Below, one piece after another: positions 39,944 through 49,319 of a DNA stretch of 64,000 bases. Made by a program: the position numbers and the translations under genes. The DNA is taken from NCBI GenBank assembly GCA_026393835.1, contig JAPKZK010000121.1, forward strand, positions 62,001-126,000, given 5' to 3'. Within the stretch, counting starts at the first letter, position 1. Every line of letters begins with the position of its first letter. The notes beneath the pieces were generated by a model, which was given only the letters and a program-made list of their open reading frames with translations, made no database searches and had not been told where the DNA came from. The DNA is from Candidatus Aminicenantota bacterium (GTDB taxonomy: Bacteria; Acidobacteriota; Aminicenantia; UBA2199).

Positions 39944-40837
39944 ATGACATATCTTATTTTAGGTGCAAACGGACTGATCGGGCAACAATTCGTTAAATTG
40001 TGCCGGGGAAAAAACATCGATTACGTGGGAACGCGGTTCTCACGGGAAAAAGGGGATTTGAAAAAAGTGGATTTCCTTGATCCCGACCATATGCGGGAAG
40101 CCCTGGAAAATCTTTGCCCCACCCCCACGGCAGTGATCAACTGCGTGAACCTAGCCGGCGGCGTCAATTTCTGCGAAGAGAATCCCGGACCCGCCAGGAA
40201 ACTGCACGTGGAATCCGTCAAACAGATCGTGGACTGGTGTAATAATAAAAACGCCGAATTCGTTTATTTCTCATCCGATTACGTATTCGACGGCGAGAAT
40301 CCACCCTACAAAGAAGACGACCCCACCGGCCCCCTCAATCTCTACGGCCAATTGAAACTGGAAAGCGAAATTTACATCAGAGAACATATGCAGCATTACC
40401 TCATTGCCCGCACCACCAACGTGTTCGGTTGGGACCCGGATACGCCGACGCCCAATTTCCTCATGTACCTCTATCAAACCCTAAAAGAAGGCAAGAATTT
40501 CAATACCCCCGCCTACCTGTACGGCAACCCCACCCACGTGGAAGACCTGGTAAAAGCGGCGCTAGAACTGCTGGATAAAAAACATTACGGGTTGTACCAT
40601 ATCGTGGGCAGCGGCTATATCGACCGGTACGACTGGGCGCTTAAATTTTGCCGCCTGGCCGGGCTGGACCAAAGCAAAATAATCGAAAACAAAGAACCGC
40701 CGAAAAATATCGTGCCGCGGCCGTTTCTTTCCAACCTCAACATCGATAAGGTAAAGAAACTCATCCAAACCAAACTCCACGATGTGGACGAAGGTCTGCA
40801 AATGCTGATGGCCGAAATGCAGAAGAGCGTACGATGA
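39944..40837 (+). CDS. RmlD-like sugar reductase/epimerase (extended SDR)
   Basis: 297 residues. Opens TYLILGANGLIGQQFVKLC (GxxGxxG), then AVINCVNLAGGVNFCEENPG, FVYFSSDYVFDGENPPYKED and NLYGQLKLESEIYI with YxxxK: the RmlD/dTDP-4-dehydrorhamnose reductase pattern. LIARTTNVFGWDP and NPTHVEDLVKAALELL follow. Probably reduces or epimerises a keto-sugar nucleotide, perhaps CDP-linked given rfbF just upstream. AAGGAG lies 6 bases before the ATG. Confidence 0.75.
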   Translation: MTYLILGANGLIGQQFVKLCRGKNIDYVGTRFSREKGDLKKVDFLDPDHMREALENLCPTPTAVINCVNLAGGVNFCEENPGPARKLHVESVKQIVDWCNNKNAEFVYFSSDYVFDGENPPYKEDDPTGPLNLYGQLKLESEIYIREHMQHYLIARTTNVFGWDPDTPTPNFLMYLYQTLKEGKNFNTPAYLYGNPTHVEDLVKAALELLDKKHYGLYHIVGSGYIDRYDWALKFCRLAGLDQSKIIENKEPPKNIVPRPFLSNLNIDKVKKLIQTKLHDVDEGLQMLMAEMQKSVR

Positions 40838-40953
40838 TACCAGCAGCAATATGGGTATGATGTTGACAAATCGTACCGATCTATATTATTATAGTATTAC
40901 CGTAAAAAAAAGCCATAAATAAATGACAAACAATAACCAGGAGGTTAAAGCCG

Positions 40954-41793
40954 ATGCTGATTGCAAATCCTATTTATGATACCGTTTTTAAGTACCTGAT
41001 GGAAAACCTGGATATCGCCAAAGGGGTCATCTCCACCATCATCGGGGAAGAAATCGACCACCTGGATTTCAAAGCCCAGGAGAATATATTTAAGGTTGAA
41101 TCATATTGGTTTTCTTATCATCTCGATTTCATTGCACGGATTAGACAGGCCGGGGGAGGAGGATATAAAGATGTATTGATCGAATTGCAAAAAACCAATA
41201 CCCCACTAGACCTGATGCGTTTTAGAAGATACCTTGGCGACCAATACCGCAGGGAAGAAGGGGTGATATTGAAAGACGGCGCCAGCTCAAAGGAAATCTT
41301 ACCGATTGTTACTATCTATTTTTTAGGTTTTTACTTATCCCATACCCTACCGGGAGTGATCAAAGTAAACCGGCAATACATAGATGCATTATCTGGGGGG
41401 ACAATCGATGAACGCAACGAATTTATCGAATGCCTGACGCATGATTCGTATGTGATCCAGATACCGGGATTAAAATTGGATATGAAGAATCGGCTGGAGT
41501 ATGTATTATCCATATTCAAGCAGGAGAATTTTATAAGAGAAGATCATCATTTAAAGGATTATTCATACCAGGTCAATGATGAACTGATACGGAAGATTTT
41601 AAAGCAACTGGAAAAAGCCGCGGCAGACAGTGAATTGCTTCACCAGTTGGATATGGAAGAGATGGCGGTACGCGAATATGAAAAAGCCATCGGCCCTTTT
41701 GAAGCAAAACTCCAGGCAAAGGAGAAACTCCTCGAAGAAAAAGATAAATATATTCAAGAACTATTGAAAAAATTGGAAACCCAGGGGAAATAG
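40954..41793 (+). CDS. Rpn/PDDEXK_2-family nuclease-like protein
   Basis: 279 residues. Starts IANPIYDTVFKYLMENLDIA, typical of the Rpn/PDDEXK_2 (transposase_31-like) family. The nuclease core is LDFIARIRQ...GGYKDVLIELQKTN (D...ExQ). Family members are recombination-promoting nucleases or remnants of mobile DNA. The C-terminus is a coiled coil (YEKAIGPFEAKLQAKEKLLE then KDKYIQELLKKLE). GGAGG lies 8 bases before the ATG. It has no metabolic link to its neighbours and is one of several selfish or defence genes within the glycan cluster. Confidence 0.7.
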   Translation: MLIANPIYDTVFKYLMENLDIAKGVISTIIGEEIDHLDFKAQENIFKVESYWFSYHLDFIARIRQAGGGGYKDVLIELQKTNTPLDLMRFRRYLGDQYRREEGVILKDGASSKEILPIVTIYFLGFYLSHTLPGVIKVNRQYIDALSGGTIDERNEFIECLTHDSYVIQIPGLKLDMKNRLEYVLSIFKQENFIREDHHLKDYSYQVNDELIRKILKQLEKAAADSELLHQLDMEEMAVREYEKAIGPFEAKLQAKEKLLEEKDKYIQELLKKLETQGK

Positions 41794-41823
41794 TAGGGAA
41801 CAAAACCCGGTCAATAATCATAA

Positions 41824-42846
41824 ATGCCCAAACTAACCGTTTTAATGACCATGTACAACGCCGGACCTTTTCTCCGCGAAACCATGGATAGTGTTTTAAA
41901 CCAGACCTATAGGGATTTTAAATATTTGATTATCGACAACGCTTCCACCGACAACAGCCGCGATATTATTCGTTCCTATAACGACCCACGCATCGAATTG
42001 GCGGCGCTGCCCCAAAACATCGGCCAGGTTGCCGCATTGAATAAAGGCCTGGCAATGATCGACACCCCGTTTATCGCCCGCATGGACGCAGATGATATTT
42101 GTTTGCCCCAACGGTTCGAGCGGCAAGTTGAGTTCATGGACGCAAACCCGGGAATAGGCATATGCGGCACGTTTGCTATCGCTTTCCACGGGAAACGGGA
42201 AATATCCTGGCAGTGGCCATGTCGCCCGGAGGATATTAAAGTCAAACTGCTCTTCGAATGCTGCCTGGCCCACCCGTCGGTCATGATGCGCAAAGACCTG
42301 CTGGACCGCTTTAACCTCCGCTACAGCGAAACCATCGGCCACTCTTTCGACTGGGAACTGTGGCAGCGGGCCGCGGAATGTTTCCCGCTGTCCAATATCC
42401 CGGCGTTCCTCTTAAGATACCGGCTCCATGAAACCAATGAAAGCAAAAAGACCCTCCACCTGCAAGAAAAAGCGGCTAAACTGATCGACGATCAAACACT
42501 GGAACGCCTGGGCCTGGAAAACCACCCCCTGCGCCAAATACACCGGGATGTTGCGCTGGAAACCATGAACGCTAAAAACAGGGGCGCGGAATTCCCGGAC
42601 CACGTCTTGCAGTGGTTCAACCACCTGGAAACAGCCAACAATCTTAAAAAGATTTATGAAGCGGACGCCTTACGGCGGTTTTTAAACGAACGGTTATTCT
42701 TTATCCTTAAAGTAAATCTTAAATATCGTAATTCTATTTTGAAAATATTTTTTAACCACCACTTATACCTTCAGGTCGGTCTTTATCGCACTTTTAAATT
42801 CATGATAAAAATACTATTATCGCTTTTCGGATTCGGAATAAAATAA
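41824..42846 (+). CDS. GT2 family glycosyltransferase
   Basis: 340 residues. GT-A fold: LTVLMTMYNAGPFLRETMDS, YLIIDNASTDNSRDIIRSY, then FIARMDADDICLPQRFERQV (DxD in MDADD) and HSFDWELWQRA, the late acceptor-binding region. Transfers one sugar from a nucleotide donor to the lipid-linked glycan at the cytoplasmic membrane face. The C-terminus has basic and hydrophobic stretches (FMIKILLSLFGFGIK) that may bind the membrane. No close ribosome site. Confidence 0.85.
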   Translation: MPKLTVLMTMYNAGPFLRETMDSVLNQTYRDFKYLIIDNASTDNSRDIIRSYNDPRIELAALPQNIGQVAALNKGLAMIDTPFIARMDADDICLPQRFERQVEFMDANPGIGICGTFAIAFHGKREISWQWPCRPEDIKVKLLFECCLAHPSVMMRKDLLDRFNLRYSETIGHSFDWELWQRAAECFPLSNIPAFLLRYRLHETNESKKTLHLQEKAAKLIDDQTLERLGLENHPLRQIHRDVALETMNAKNRGAEFPDHVLQWFNHLETANNLKKIYEADALRRFLNERLFFILKVNLKYRNSILKIFFNHHLYLQVGLYRTFKFMIKILLSLFGFGIK

Positions 42847-42934
42847 TGAAAATAATAAGACCCCCGGAATATAGGAATAAAGACGAAATTTCTTTTTCGT
42901 GTGTTTCGCGGGTCCTCTTTAGAGGAGAATATAA

Positions 42935-43972
42935 ATGAAAAAAATATTGGTTACCGGGTATAACGGTTTCATCGGGACGCTGCTGGTGAAACTGTTAAAA
43001 GAACAAGGTTACAGCGTCGTCGGGCTGGATACGGGTTTTTACGGCCCCGAATGCGCGCTTTTCCAGGCGGATACGGAAAAAGACATAACGATTCTAAAAC
43101 GGGATTCGCGGGAAGCGACGGAGAAGGACCTGGAAGACATTTATGCCGTATGTCACCTGGCTGCCCTTTCCAATGATCCGCTGGGAAAAATAAATTCCGA
43201 TTTGACATATGATATCAATTACAAAGCGTCGGTAGAACTGGCCCGGCTGTGTAAAAAGGCGGGGGTTCCGAAATATATCTATTCCTCTTCTTGCAGCCTG
43301 TACGGCAAAGCCGGCGACGAGGCGCTTTCCGAGACGGCCGAGTTCAGCCCCATCACAGCTTACGCCAAATCCAAGGTAATGTCGGAACAGGAACTGCTGC
43401 CCATGGGCGATGCGGATTTTTGCGTCACCAGTTTACGCAACGCCACGGCTTACGGCCTCTCGCCCAAGTTGAGGCTCGACCTGGTGGTCAACGACCTGGT
43501 GGGTTGGGCCGTGGTAACGAAAAAGATCAAAATCATGAGCGACGGCACGCCCTGGCGTCCGCTGGTGCACGCGGAAGATATTGCCCGCGCCTTTATCGCG
43601 GTCATCGAAGCCCCAACGGAAACAGTCAATAAACAAGCCTTTAACGTGGGCATGGACAGTGAAAATTTCCGGGTAAAAGAGGTCGCCCAAATGGTGGGCG
43701 AAGTCATCCCGGGCTGCGAAATCGTGATAACCGGCGAACACGGTTCGGATTCTCGCTCATACCGCGTGGATTTCGGGAAAATTAAAAAGACCCTGCCGAA
43801 CTTTAAACCCCAATGGACTCTAAAAAAAGGCATTGAACAGGTCTATGAAGGTTATCTTAAATACAAAATGGATGAGGAAAAATTCAACGGCCGCTATTTC
43901 GTCCGCTTGAGACAAATTCAACATTTGATGGACAGCGGTTTAGTGAATAGCAACTTATATTGGAAGAAATAA
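42935..43972 (+). CDS. NAD-dependent nucleotide-sugar epimerase/dehydratase
   Basis: 345 residues. ILVTGYNGFIGTLLVKLLKE Rossmann loop, AVCHLAALSNDPLGKINSDL, YIYSSSCSLYGKAGDEALSE (active-site Ser-Cys-Ser) and ITAYAKSKVMSE (YxxxK). TSLRNATAYGLSPKLRLDLV and WRPLVHAEDIARAFIAVIEA are typical of an SDR group found with RmlC-like cupins in LPS clusters. The cupin gene follows at 44063, so the two may act in sequence on the same keto-sugar. AGAGGAG precedes the ATG. Confidence 0.78.
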   Translation: MKKILVTGYNGFIGTLLVKLLKEQGYSVVGLDTGFYGPECALFQADTEKDITILKRDSREATEKDLEDIYAVCHLAALSNDPLGKINSDLTYDINYKASVELARLCKKAGVPKYIYSSSCSLYGKAGDEALSETAEFSPITAYAKSKVMSEQELLPMGDADFCVTSLRNATAYGLSPKLRLDLVVNDLVGWAVVTKKIKIMSDGTPWRPLVHAEDIARAFIAVIEAPTETVNKQAFNVGMDSENFRVKEVAQMVGEVIPGCEIVITGEHGSDSRSYRVDFGKIKKTLPNFKPQWTLKKGIEQVYEGYLKYKMDEEKFNGRYFVRLRQIQHLMDSGLVNSNLYWKK

Positions 43973-43976
43973 AAAT

Positions 43977-44045
43977 GTCCACGGATTACACTGATTAACA
44001 CAGATTAAATAATTAATAATCCGTGTAATCTGTGTAATCTGTGGA
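43977..44045. repeat. CCACGGATTACAC inverted repeat
   Basis: TCCACGGATTACACTGATTA then ACACAGATT on the left, and AATCCGTGTAATCTGTGTAA then TCTGTGGA on the right, form an imperfect hairpin. Same ACACAGATT family as in 38900-38930. Confidence 0.65.
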
Positions 44046-44062
44046 TGAAAAACGGAGGTAAG

Positions 44063-44512
44063 ATGATCGATGGAGTAAAAATAATACCTTTAAGAAAGAT
44101 TCCCGATGAACGCGGGATGATCATGCACATGCTGCGCTGCGACGCGCCGCATTTCGAACAATTCGGCGAAATCTATTTTTCGACGGCATATCCCGGCGTC
44201 ATCAAAGGCTGGCATGAGCACACCCAGCAAGTGCAGAATTACGCCGTGATCCAGGGCATGATCAAACTGGTGCTGTACGATAATCGTGAAAATTCTCCCA
44301 CTCACAAAGAATTAATGGAGATTTTCATTGGCGAAGACAATTACCAATTGGTCCGGATCCCGGTGGGCGTTATCAACGGCTATAAAGTCATCGGCATTAA
44401 AGAAGCCATGGTTGCCAATTGCGCCACCCTGCCCCATATCCCGGATGAAATGCTGCGCTATGACCCACTGGGCGATAAGGTCCCTTATAAATGGGATATC
44501 GTTTTTAAATAA
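44063..44512 (+). CDS. RmlC-like cupin (sugar 3,5-epimerase family)
   Basis: 149 residues. Motifs of dTDP-4-dehydrorhamnose 3,5-epimerase-like cupins: IPLRKIPDERGMIMHMLR, FGEIYFSTAYPGVIKGWHEH, YAVIQGMIKLVLYDNR, YQLVRIPVGVINGYKVIG and a C-terminal DPLGDKVPYKWDI. The catalytic His of RmlC corresponds to GWHEH. The ATG at 44063 follows GGAGG by 6 bases. It is shorter than RmlC (~180 residues), so it may be a single-centre epimerase or isomerase. Follows the epimerase gene it probably works with. Confidence 0.75.
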   Translation: MIDGVKIIPLRKIPDERGMIMHMLRCDAPHFEQFGEIYFSTAYPGVIKGWHEHTQQVQNYAVIQGMIKLVLYDNRENSPTHKELMEIFIGEDNYQLVRIPVGVINGYKVIGIKEAMVANCATLPHIPDEMLRYDPLGDKVPYKWDIVFK

Positions 44513-44553
44513 TTGAATTTTAGCCACGGACGAACACGGACAAACACGGACAT

Positions 44554-45837
44554 ATGAAAATACTATTCATTAATACCGTGGACATCGAAGGCGGCGCGGC
44601 CATTGCCGCCTATCGTCTCAATAAAGAACTGGAACGCTCGTACGGGACTGAGAATTTACTGGTCGTCGGGAAAAAGGTTTCCAATGACGCCAATGTTTTC
44701 GATACGCGCCGCAATAAGGGCGAGGTGACGGGCGAAATTAAAACGTTTATTGAATATTTGCTGAATAAACTGTTCAATAAACTGGGCTTACAGTACCGGT
44801 GTTTTCCCTTTTCCAGCCGTTTTATAATGAAGAAAGCCCGGGAATTTAAACCCGATATCATCAGCCTGCACAATATTCACGGCGGCTATTTCCGGACGCC
44901 GCTGCTAAAACGGTTATCGAAGATTGCGCCCATCGTGTGGACGCTGCATGATATGTGGGCCATCACGGCCAACGCCGCCCATACCTTCGGCGATGACTCA
45001 TGGAAACGTTTGAAAAGCGGCAAGGATGAAAAAAATATTTATCCTTTCCTGGGCATCGATACCGGCAATTGGCTGATTAAACAGAAAAAGAAAATCTATC
45101 GCAAATCCGATCTCTATTTCGTGGCCCCTTCGCAGTGGCTTTATAACTTGGCCAAAGAAGCGCCGGTGTTGGCCGGGAAAGAGGACCGGGTTTTCCTAAT
45201 TCCCCACGGTATCGATCTGGAGCTATTTAAAAAGCGGGATAAAAAGAGCTGCCGCCGCGCGTTGGGCATTGCCGAAGACGCCAAAGTCTTTATGTTTTCC
45301 AGCGCCGATGATATTTCCAAAAGCAGTTGGAAAGGCGGCAAGCTGCTGCTGGATATCCTGGCGGCTATTGACGCCAAAACGAAAGAAACCATCGATATCC
45401 TGGTGCTGGGCCGTGGACGCCTGGAATCATTGGTGCATCTAAAAAATTTAAGAGTTCATCACCTGGGTTTTATCAACAGCGAACAGTTTTTACCGGTGTT
45501 GTTTTCCGCCTCGGACCTGGTTATTTATCCCAGCCGCGCCGACAGCCTGGGCCTGGTACTGGTGGAAGCCATCGCCTGCGAAACTCCCTGTATTACCTTT
45601 CGCGTGGGCGGATGCGTGGACGTTATCCGCGACGATGTCAACGGACACGTGGTGGAACCCTTCGATGTAGAAACATTTGCCGATAAAACATTGGCGCTGC
45701 TGGCTAACGAAGAGAAATTAAGGAACATGTCTGTTAACGCCCGGCAAAGGGCGGAGACCCATTTCTCGTTAACGGATATGGCGAAGAAATATCATGGACT
45801 TTTCGAAACGATTTTTAAAAAAAGAATTTTTATTTAA
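44554..45837 (+). CDS. GT4 family glycosyltransferase
   Basis: 427 residues. GT-B fold: DIEGGAAIAAYRLNKEL (nucleotide-sugar side glycine-rich loop), SLHNIHGGYF, IVWTLHDMWAITANAAHTFG, FLIPHGIDLELF, and ASDLVIYPSRADSLGLVLVE then AIACETPCITFRVGGCVDVI, the E-x7-E-like GT4 signature. The start codon lies in or beside a CACGGACAAACACGGAC repeat with no ribosome site. The 3' end overlaps the next gene by 44 bases. Confidence 0.85.
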   Translation: MKILFINTVDIEGGAAIAAYRLNKELERSYGTENLLVVGKKVSNDANVFDTRRNKGEVTGEIKTFIEYLLNKLFNKLGLQYRCFPFSSRFIMKKAREFKPDIISLHNIHGGYFRTPLLKRLSKIAPIVWTLHDMWAITANAAHTFGDDSWKRLKSGKDEKNIYPFLGIDTGNWLIKQKKKIYRKSDLYFVAPSQWLYNLAKEAPVLAGKEDRVFLIPHGIDLELFKKRDKKSCRRALGIAEDAKVFMFSSADDISKSSWKGGKLLLDILAAIDAKTKETIDILVLGRGRLESLVHLKNLRVHHLGFINSEQFLPVLFSASDLVIYPSRADSLGLVLVEAIACETPCITFRVGGCVDVIRDDVNGHVVEPFDVETFADKTLALLANEEKLRNMSVNARQRAETHFSLTDMAKKYHGLFETIFKKRIFI

Positions 45838-46678
45838 AGAAAAACCGCTAATTTCAGTGGTTACCGTGGTTTATAACGGGGCGCAGCACCTGGAGCAGGC
45901 GATACAGAGTGTAATAAACCAGGATTATGAGAATATTGAATACATCATTATCGACGGTGGGTCTACCGACGGGTCGGTTGATATTATTCGGAAATATGGG
46001 GAGAAAATTGCTTATTGGGTGAGTGAGCCGGACCAGGGGATTTTCCATGCCATGAATAAAGGAATTAAGAAAGCCACCGGCGATTTTATCGGGATATTGA
46101 ACGCCGATGATTGGTATGAGCCGGGGATTATCAGGAAAGTGGCAGCGGAGGCAAGGAAAGCGAAAATACTTGCCGAGATAATGGGGTGGTCCGGGTGGGA
46201 TGTGTTATATTGCGATTATTATCTTTATGATGAGGAGTTGAGCGCCGATAGTAAAGTGAAACGTTTTTCCACCAGGGAGTTTTGGAAAGGGATGTCGATA
46301 TTGCACCAGTCCATGTTTGTTAAACGGCGAGTATATGAGAAATTGGGGGATTATAATTTAGAATACCGTTTGGCGGCGGATTATGATTTCTTGCTGCATA
46401 TGGTCAATGAGGGGGTGGAGTTTGTGAAGATTGAAACCCACGGCGTCAATTTCAGGCGGGGTGGCGAGAGTACCATGCGGATGAGAAAATCGATCCGCGA
46501 GGCGTCGAAGATTAACAGGCAGTATTTCGGTTTTTTTAGTGAGAAACATTTTTCCTTTATATTGAACAATCATATCCCGTCAGTGTTGGGAAGTCTTAAA
46601 TTAATGTCCTACAAATGTCTTGGAAGGGAAAGGACAGCCCGGTTAAGAAAGTTATGGAAAAGTATAAAAAGAACTTAG
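45794..46678 (+). CDS. GT2 family glycosyltransferase
   Basis: 294 residues. ISVVTVVYNGAQHLEQAIQS, YIIIDGGSTDGSVDIIRKYG, GIFHAMNKGIKKATGDFIGI then LNADDWYEPG (DxD-like NADD), and LHQSMFVKRRVYEKLGDYNL. Typical small inverting GT2 of LPS/O-antigen clusters (WcaA-like). Overlaps the previous and next genes by 44 and 64 bases, so the three are translationally linked. Confidence 0.85.
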   Translation: MDFSKRFLKKEFLFKEKPLISVVTVVYNGAQHLEQAIQSVINQDYENIEYIIIDGGSTDGSVDIIRKYGEKIAYWVSEPDQGIFHAMNKGIKKATGDFIGILNADDWYEPGIIRKVAAEARKAKILAEIMGWSGWDVLYCDYYLYDEELSADSKVKRFSTREFWKGMSILHQSMFVKRRVYEKLGDYNLEYRLAADYDFLLHMVNEGVEFVKIETHGVNFRRGGESTMRMRKSIREASKINRQYFGFFSEKHFSFILNNHIPSVLGSLKLMSYKCLGRERTARLRKLWKSIKRT

Positions 46679-47622
46679 CAGAAGTTTTGCAGGGTGCAGG
46701 CCCGCGGCGCGGGCAGCCGATAAATACAAATTCCGCTTTTTCTCACCCTCTTACCTTCTCACCTTCTCACCTTCCTTCTTCTTCCTGCATTTTTTCTATC
46801 ATCACGCCCAGTTATAACATGTTGGAATATTTGAAGCGGTGTTCGGCGTCGGTGAAAGACCAGGAGGGGGTGGATTTTGAACATATCGTTATCGATGGGG
46901 ATTCGGTAGATGGAACAGTGGAGTGGTTGGGCCGGAATTCGCGGGTCAAGGGTATCAGTGAGAAAGATAACGGCATGTATGACGCCATAAATAAAGGGTT
47001 GAAGATGGCCGGTGGGGATATCGCGGCTTATTTGAATTGTGATGAGCAGTATTTGCCGGGGACGTTGGCGTTTGTCAAAGAGTTTTTTGCGAAAAATCCG
47101 GAGGTGGATATCATTTTTGGGGATACGTTATTAATAAAGCCGGACGGGAAGTTGATAGCATTTCGTAAAGGGTATAAGCCGCGGTGGGTTTATATAGCCG
47201 CGTCGCATTTATATTTACAATCCTGTTCCATGTTTTTCCGGCGCAGGATTATCGATGACGGGTTCTTTTTCGATGCCCGGTTCCGGGTGATAGGGGATGA
47301 GGAGTTCGTGGTGCGGTTATTGAGGAATGGGTATCGGGCCTGTCATGTGGGAAAATTCCTGGGTGCGTTTGCCATGACCGGGAAGAACCTGAGTGTCGAT
47401 GAGCGGGTTGCGGAAGAGAAACAAATGGCAGCGGATCAACTGCCCGGGTCTATTCGACGCTTCAAATGGATTATCGATGGGGTGCGGTTTGCGGAGAAGT
47501 TCTTAAGCGGGGCTTATTTTTTGGCCAAACCGCTTACTTATGAAGTTTATACCGAGGAAAACCAAACCCGGAGGCAGGCATTTGTAGTAAAAAAAGCGTC
47601 ATTTCAATGGAAATGGAAATGA
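46615..47622 (+). CDS. GT2 family glycosyltransferase with repeat-rich N-terminus
   Basis: 335 residues. The catalytic domain starts near residue 60: FSIITPSYNMLEYLKRCSAS, HIVIDGDSVDGTVEWL, GMYDAINKGLKMAGGDIAAY then LNCDEQYLPG (DxE/DxD position). The first ~58 residues are not family-like: they translate the palindrome CCCGCGGCGCGGG (46701-46713; also intergenic at 61803-61815) and a CTCACCTTCTCACCTTCC low-complexity run (residues PLTFSPSHLPSSSC). The real start could be the ATG at 46654 (MEKYKKNL), but the repeat would still be included. Confidence 0.75.
   Translation: MSWKGKDSPVKKVMEKYKKNLAEVLQGAGPRRGQPINTNSAFSHPLTFSPSHLPSSSCIFSIITPSYNMLEYLKRCSASVKDQEGVDFEHIVIDGDSVDGTVEWLGRNSRVKGISEKDNGMYDAINKGLKMAGGDIAAYLNCDEQYLPGTLAFVKEFFAKNPEVDIIFGDTLLIKPDGKLIAFRKGYKPRWVYIAASHLYLQSCSMFFRRRIIDDGFFFDARFRVIGDEEFVVRLLRNGYRACHVGKFLGAFAMTGKNLSVDERVAEEKQMAADQLPGSIRRFKWIIDGVRFAEKFLSGAYFLAKPLTYEVYTEENQTRRQAFVVKKASFQWKWK
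46701..46790. repeat. GC palindrome plus TTCTCACC low-complexity run in coding DNA
   Basis: CCCGCGGCGCGGG palindrome (matching 61803-61815), followed by CTCACCCTCTTACCTTCTCA and CCTTCTCACCTTCC. Fully translated in the N-terminus of the GT2 protein. Confidence 0.65.
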
Positions 47623-47639
47623 GAAGGAAAAAGGCTCTA

Positions 47640-47669
47640 ATGATGAATGATGAATGATGAAGAAAAAAA
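47640..47669. repeat. ATGATGAATGATGAA dispersed repeat
   Basis: AATGATGAATGATGAATGAT then GAAGAAAAAAA directly before a start codon. A close relative lies at 19053-19080 (ATGATGAATGATGAACGATG then AAAAAAA). Confidence 0.6.
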
Positions 47670-49319
47670 ATGAGTGAGAAGAGTAAGAAAATAGTGATCG
47701 AGTTGTTTTTTGTGGCTGTAATCGCAGCGGTATGTTTTAAATTACTGCATGATATTACTAAAGTGATGGATATCCAGTTTGCCGATGAGACCGCGTACCT
47801 GGGGCGCGGGATTGAATTCGGGTGGCGCAGTTTATTCGCTGATGGGTTTATTTATTACGCATGGTACAAACTGCTGTCGTTGGTAGTGAAAGATGCCATA
47901 ACCTTATACTATGCCAATTACAGCATCCTGTTTACGCTGCTGCCGATGTTGATGTATGCGCTGCTGCGCAAAATGGGCCGTGCGCCTTTTGTCGCCGCTT
48001 TTTTTCCCATCGCCTTTGCCGTTTCCAATATCCATATCATTGCCTGGCCTTTCATTACGCGCTTTGCCGTCTGCTTAATCCTGTTGACCTGCTTATTGAT
48101 TCTCTCGGTCAAAAATGAGAAATTAAAATACCTGATCGCTTTGTGCGGTTTGATCCTGCTGCTTTATACCAGGCCGGAATATGTTTTGTCCCTGGTCATT
48201 TTTGCCATTGCCGTTCTTATTTACCTGGTATACCGGTTCATAAAGTCGCGGGAAAAAGTATACGTTTTCCTGGCGCTTATTACGTTATTATTAAGTGTGT
48301 TTATCGTATTTATAAAAAATCCTGCCGGGGGCGAAAGAAGCGTGGTGGCTTTTGGCCAGCATTATGCCTTGAACCTCCAGCAAGAAGGTAAAATCTCCAT
48401 CAACCCCAACACCAATTGGCAAACGATTATGAAAGACACGTTCGGGACAGCCGATTCCGTTGAGCAGGCTTTCATGAATAATCCCCGGGCCATGGTTGAC
48501 CATATACTTACCAACATCAAGAGATTGCCCAGGCGGATCATCGAGATATCCTTGCCGTATCAGACAAAAAATACTTTCCAGGTAAAAATCGCTTTTTTAA
48601 TTTTTGTTGGGTTCCTTGCTTTAGCTGCGATATGGGGTTTTATCAAGAACATACGCACGCAAATGCAGGACCGGGTGTATTATATCTTAACGGCGGTTCT
48701 TCATATTCCACTCATCATCAGTATATGCTTGATTTTTCCCCGCGACCATTACCTATTGGTGTTGTTTGCCGTCGTGTCGGTACTGGCGGCTAAAAATTTG
48801 CCGTCATCAAAAGTTTTTGGGGGTCCAGGGACCTTTTTTCAAAAAGGTCCCTGGCCGCCGGGGGCAAATTTGAAGGTGTGGGCGTCTTATGTTGTGCTTA
48901 TTTTAATCTTGATCGCCGTACCCTGGCGCGCCGGGAAAAACCGCGGCCTTTTGCCACACCCGGTACGAGACCTTAAAAATGGCTGCTCCAACCGGATGAA
49001 AATTACCTTTATTAAAGATTTAAAGATAAACGACAGGATCGTTTTCCTGGCCGCTGGCGGCAGCATGAAACCCTATATCGATAATTTCCGGCATGTGCCC
49101 GAATATCAAAAAGAAGCCCCCTTCAACACCTTCCTGGAACAAGAAAAAATCAACATGATATTGATCGATAACCGGTTGAAACGCGATACACGCTTTGAAA
49201 ACGATAACGAATTCAAAGAATTCCTGGCCGGGGTCCCCAACCAAACCTGGACGAGAATGGATATGGGCAAATGCCGCATCTACCTGCTGGTTAAAAAGGA
49301 TTTACTGAAAAATGAATAG
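47670..49319 (+). CDS. GT39-like polytopic membrane protein with in-frame 60 bp element
   Basis: 549 residues with roughly ten membrane spans (for example IELFFVAVIAAVCFKLL, ILFTLLPMLMYALL, FAVCLILLTCLLILSV, LLSVFIVFI). The first periplasmic loop has QFADETAYLGRGIEFG, similar to the Asp-containing loop of GT39/ArnT-type enzymes that use polyprenyl-phosphate sugars. A soluble ~110-residue domain follows the last span. Between the last spans, 48807-48866 encodes SKVFGGPGTFFQKGPWPPGA, a copy of the 60 bp hairpin element placed in a loop. Its 3' end overlaps the next gene by 8 bases. Confidence 0.6.
   Translation: MSEKSKKIVIELFFVAVIAAVCFKLLHDITKVMDIQFADETAYLGRGIEFGWRSLFADGFIYYAWYKLLSLVVKDAITLYYANYSILFTLLPMLMYALLRKMGRAPFVAAFFPIAFAVSNIHIIAWPFITRFAVCLILLTCLLILSVKNEKLKYLIALCGLILLLYTRPEYVLSLVIFAIAVLIYLVYRFIKSREKVYVFLALITLLLSVFIVFIKNPAGGERSVVAFGQHYALNLQQEGKISINPNTNWQTIMKDTFGTADSVEQAFMNNPRAMVDHILTNIKRLPRRIIEISLPYQTKNTFQVKIAFLIFVGFLALAAIWGFIKNIRTQMQDRVYYILTAVLHIPLIISICLIFPRDHYLLVLFAVVSVLAAKNLPSSKVFGGPGTFFQKGPWPPGANLKVWASYVVLILILIAVPWRAGKNRGLLPHPVRDLKNGCSNRMKITFIKDLKINDRIVFLAAGGSMKPYIDNFRHVPEYQKEAPFNTFLEQEKINMILIDNRLKRDTRFENDNEFKEFLAGVPNQTWTRMDMGKCRIYLLVKKDLLKNE
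48807..48866 (+). repeat. 60 bp hairpin element, in-frame copy
   Basis: Perfect 14-bp stem CCAGGGACCTTTTT / AAAAAGGTCCCTGG with loop TTC. Ends CCGCCGGGGGCA. Inserted in frame in the membrane protein gene. Confidence 0.88.
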
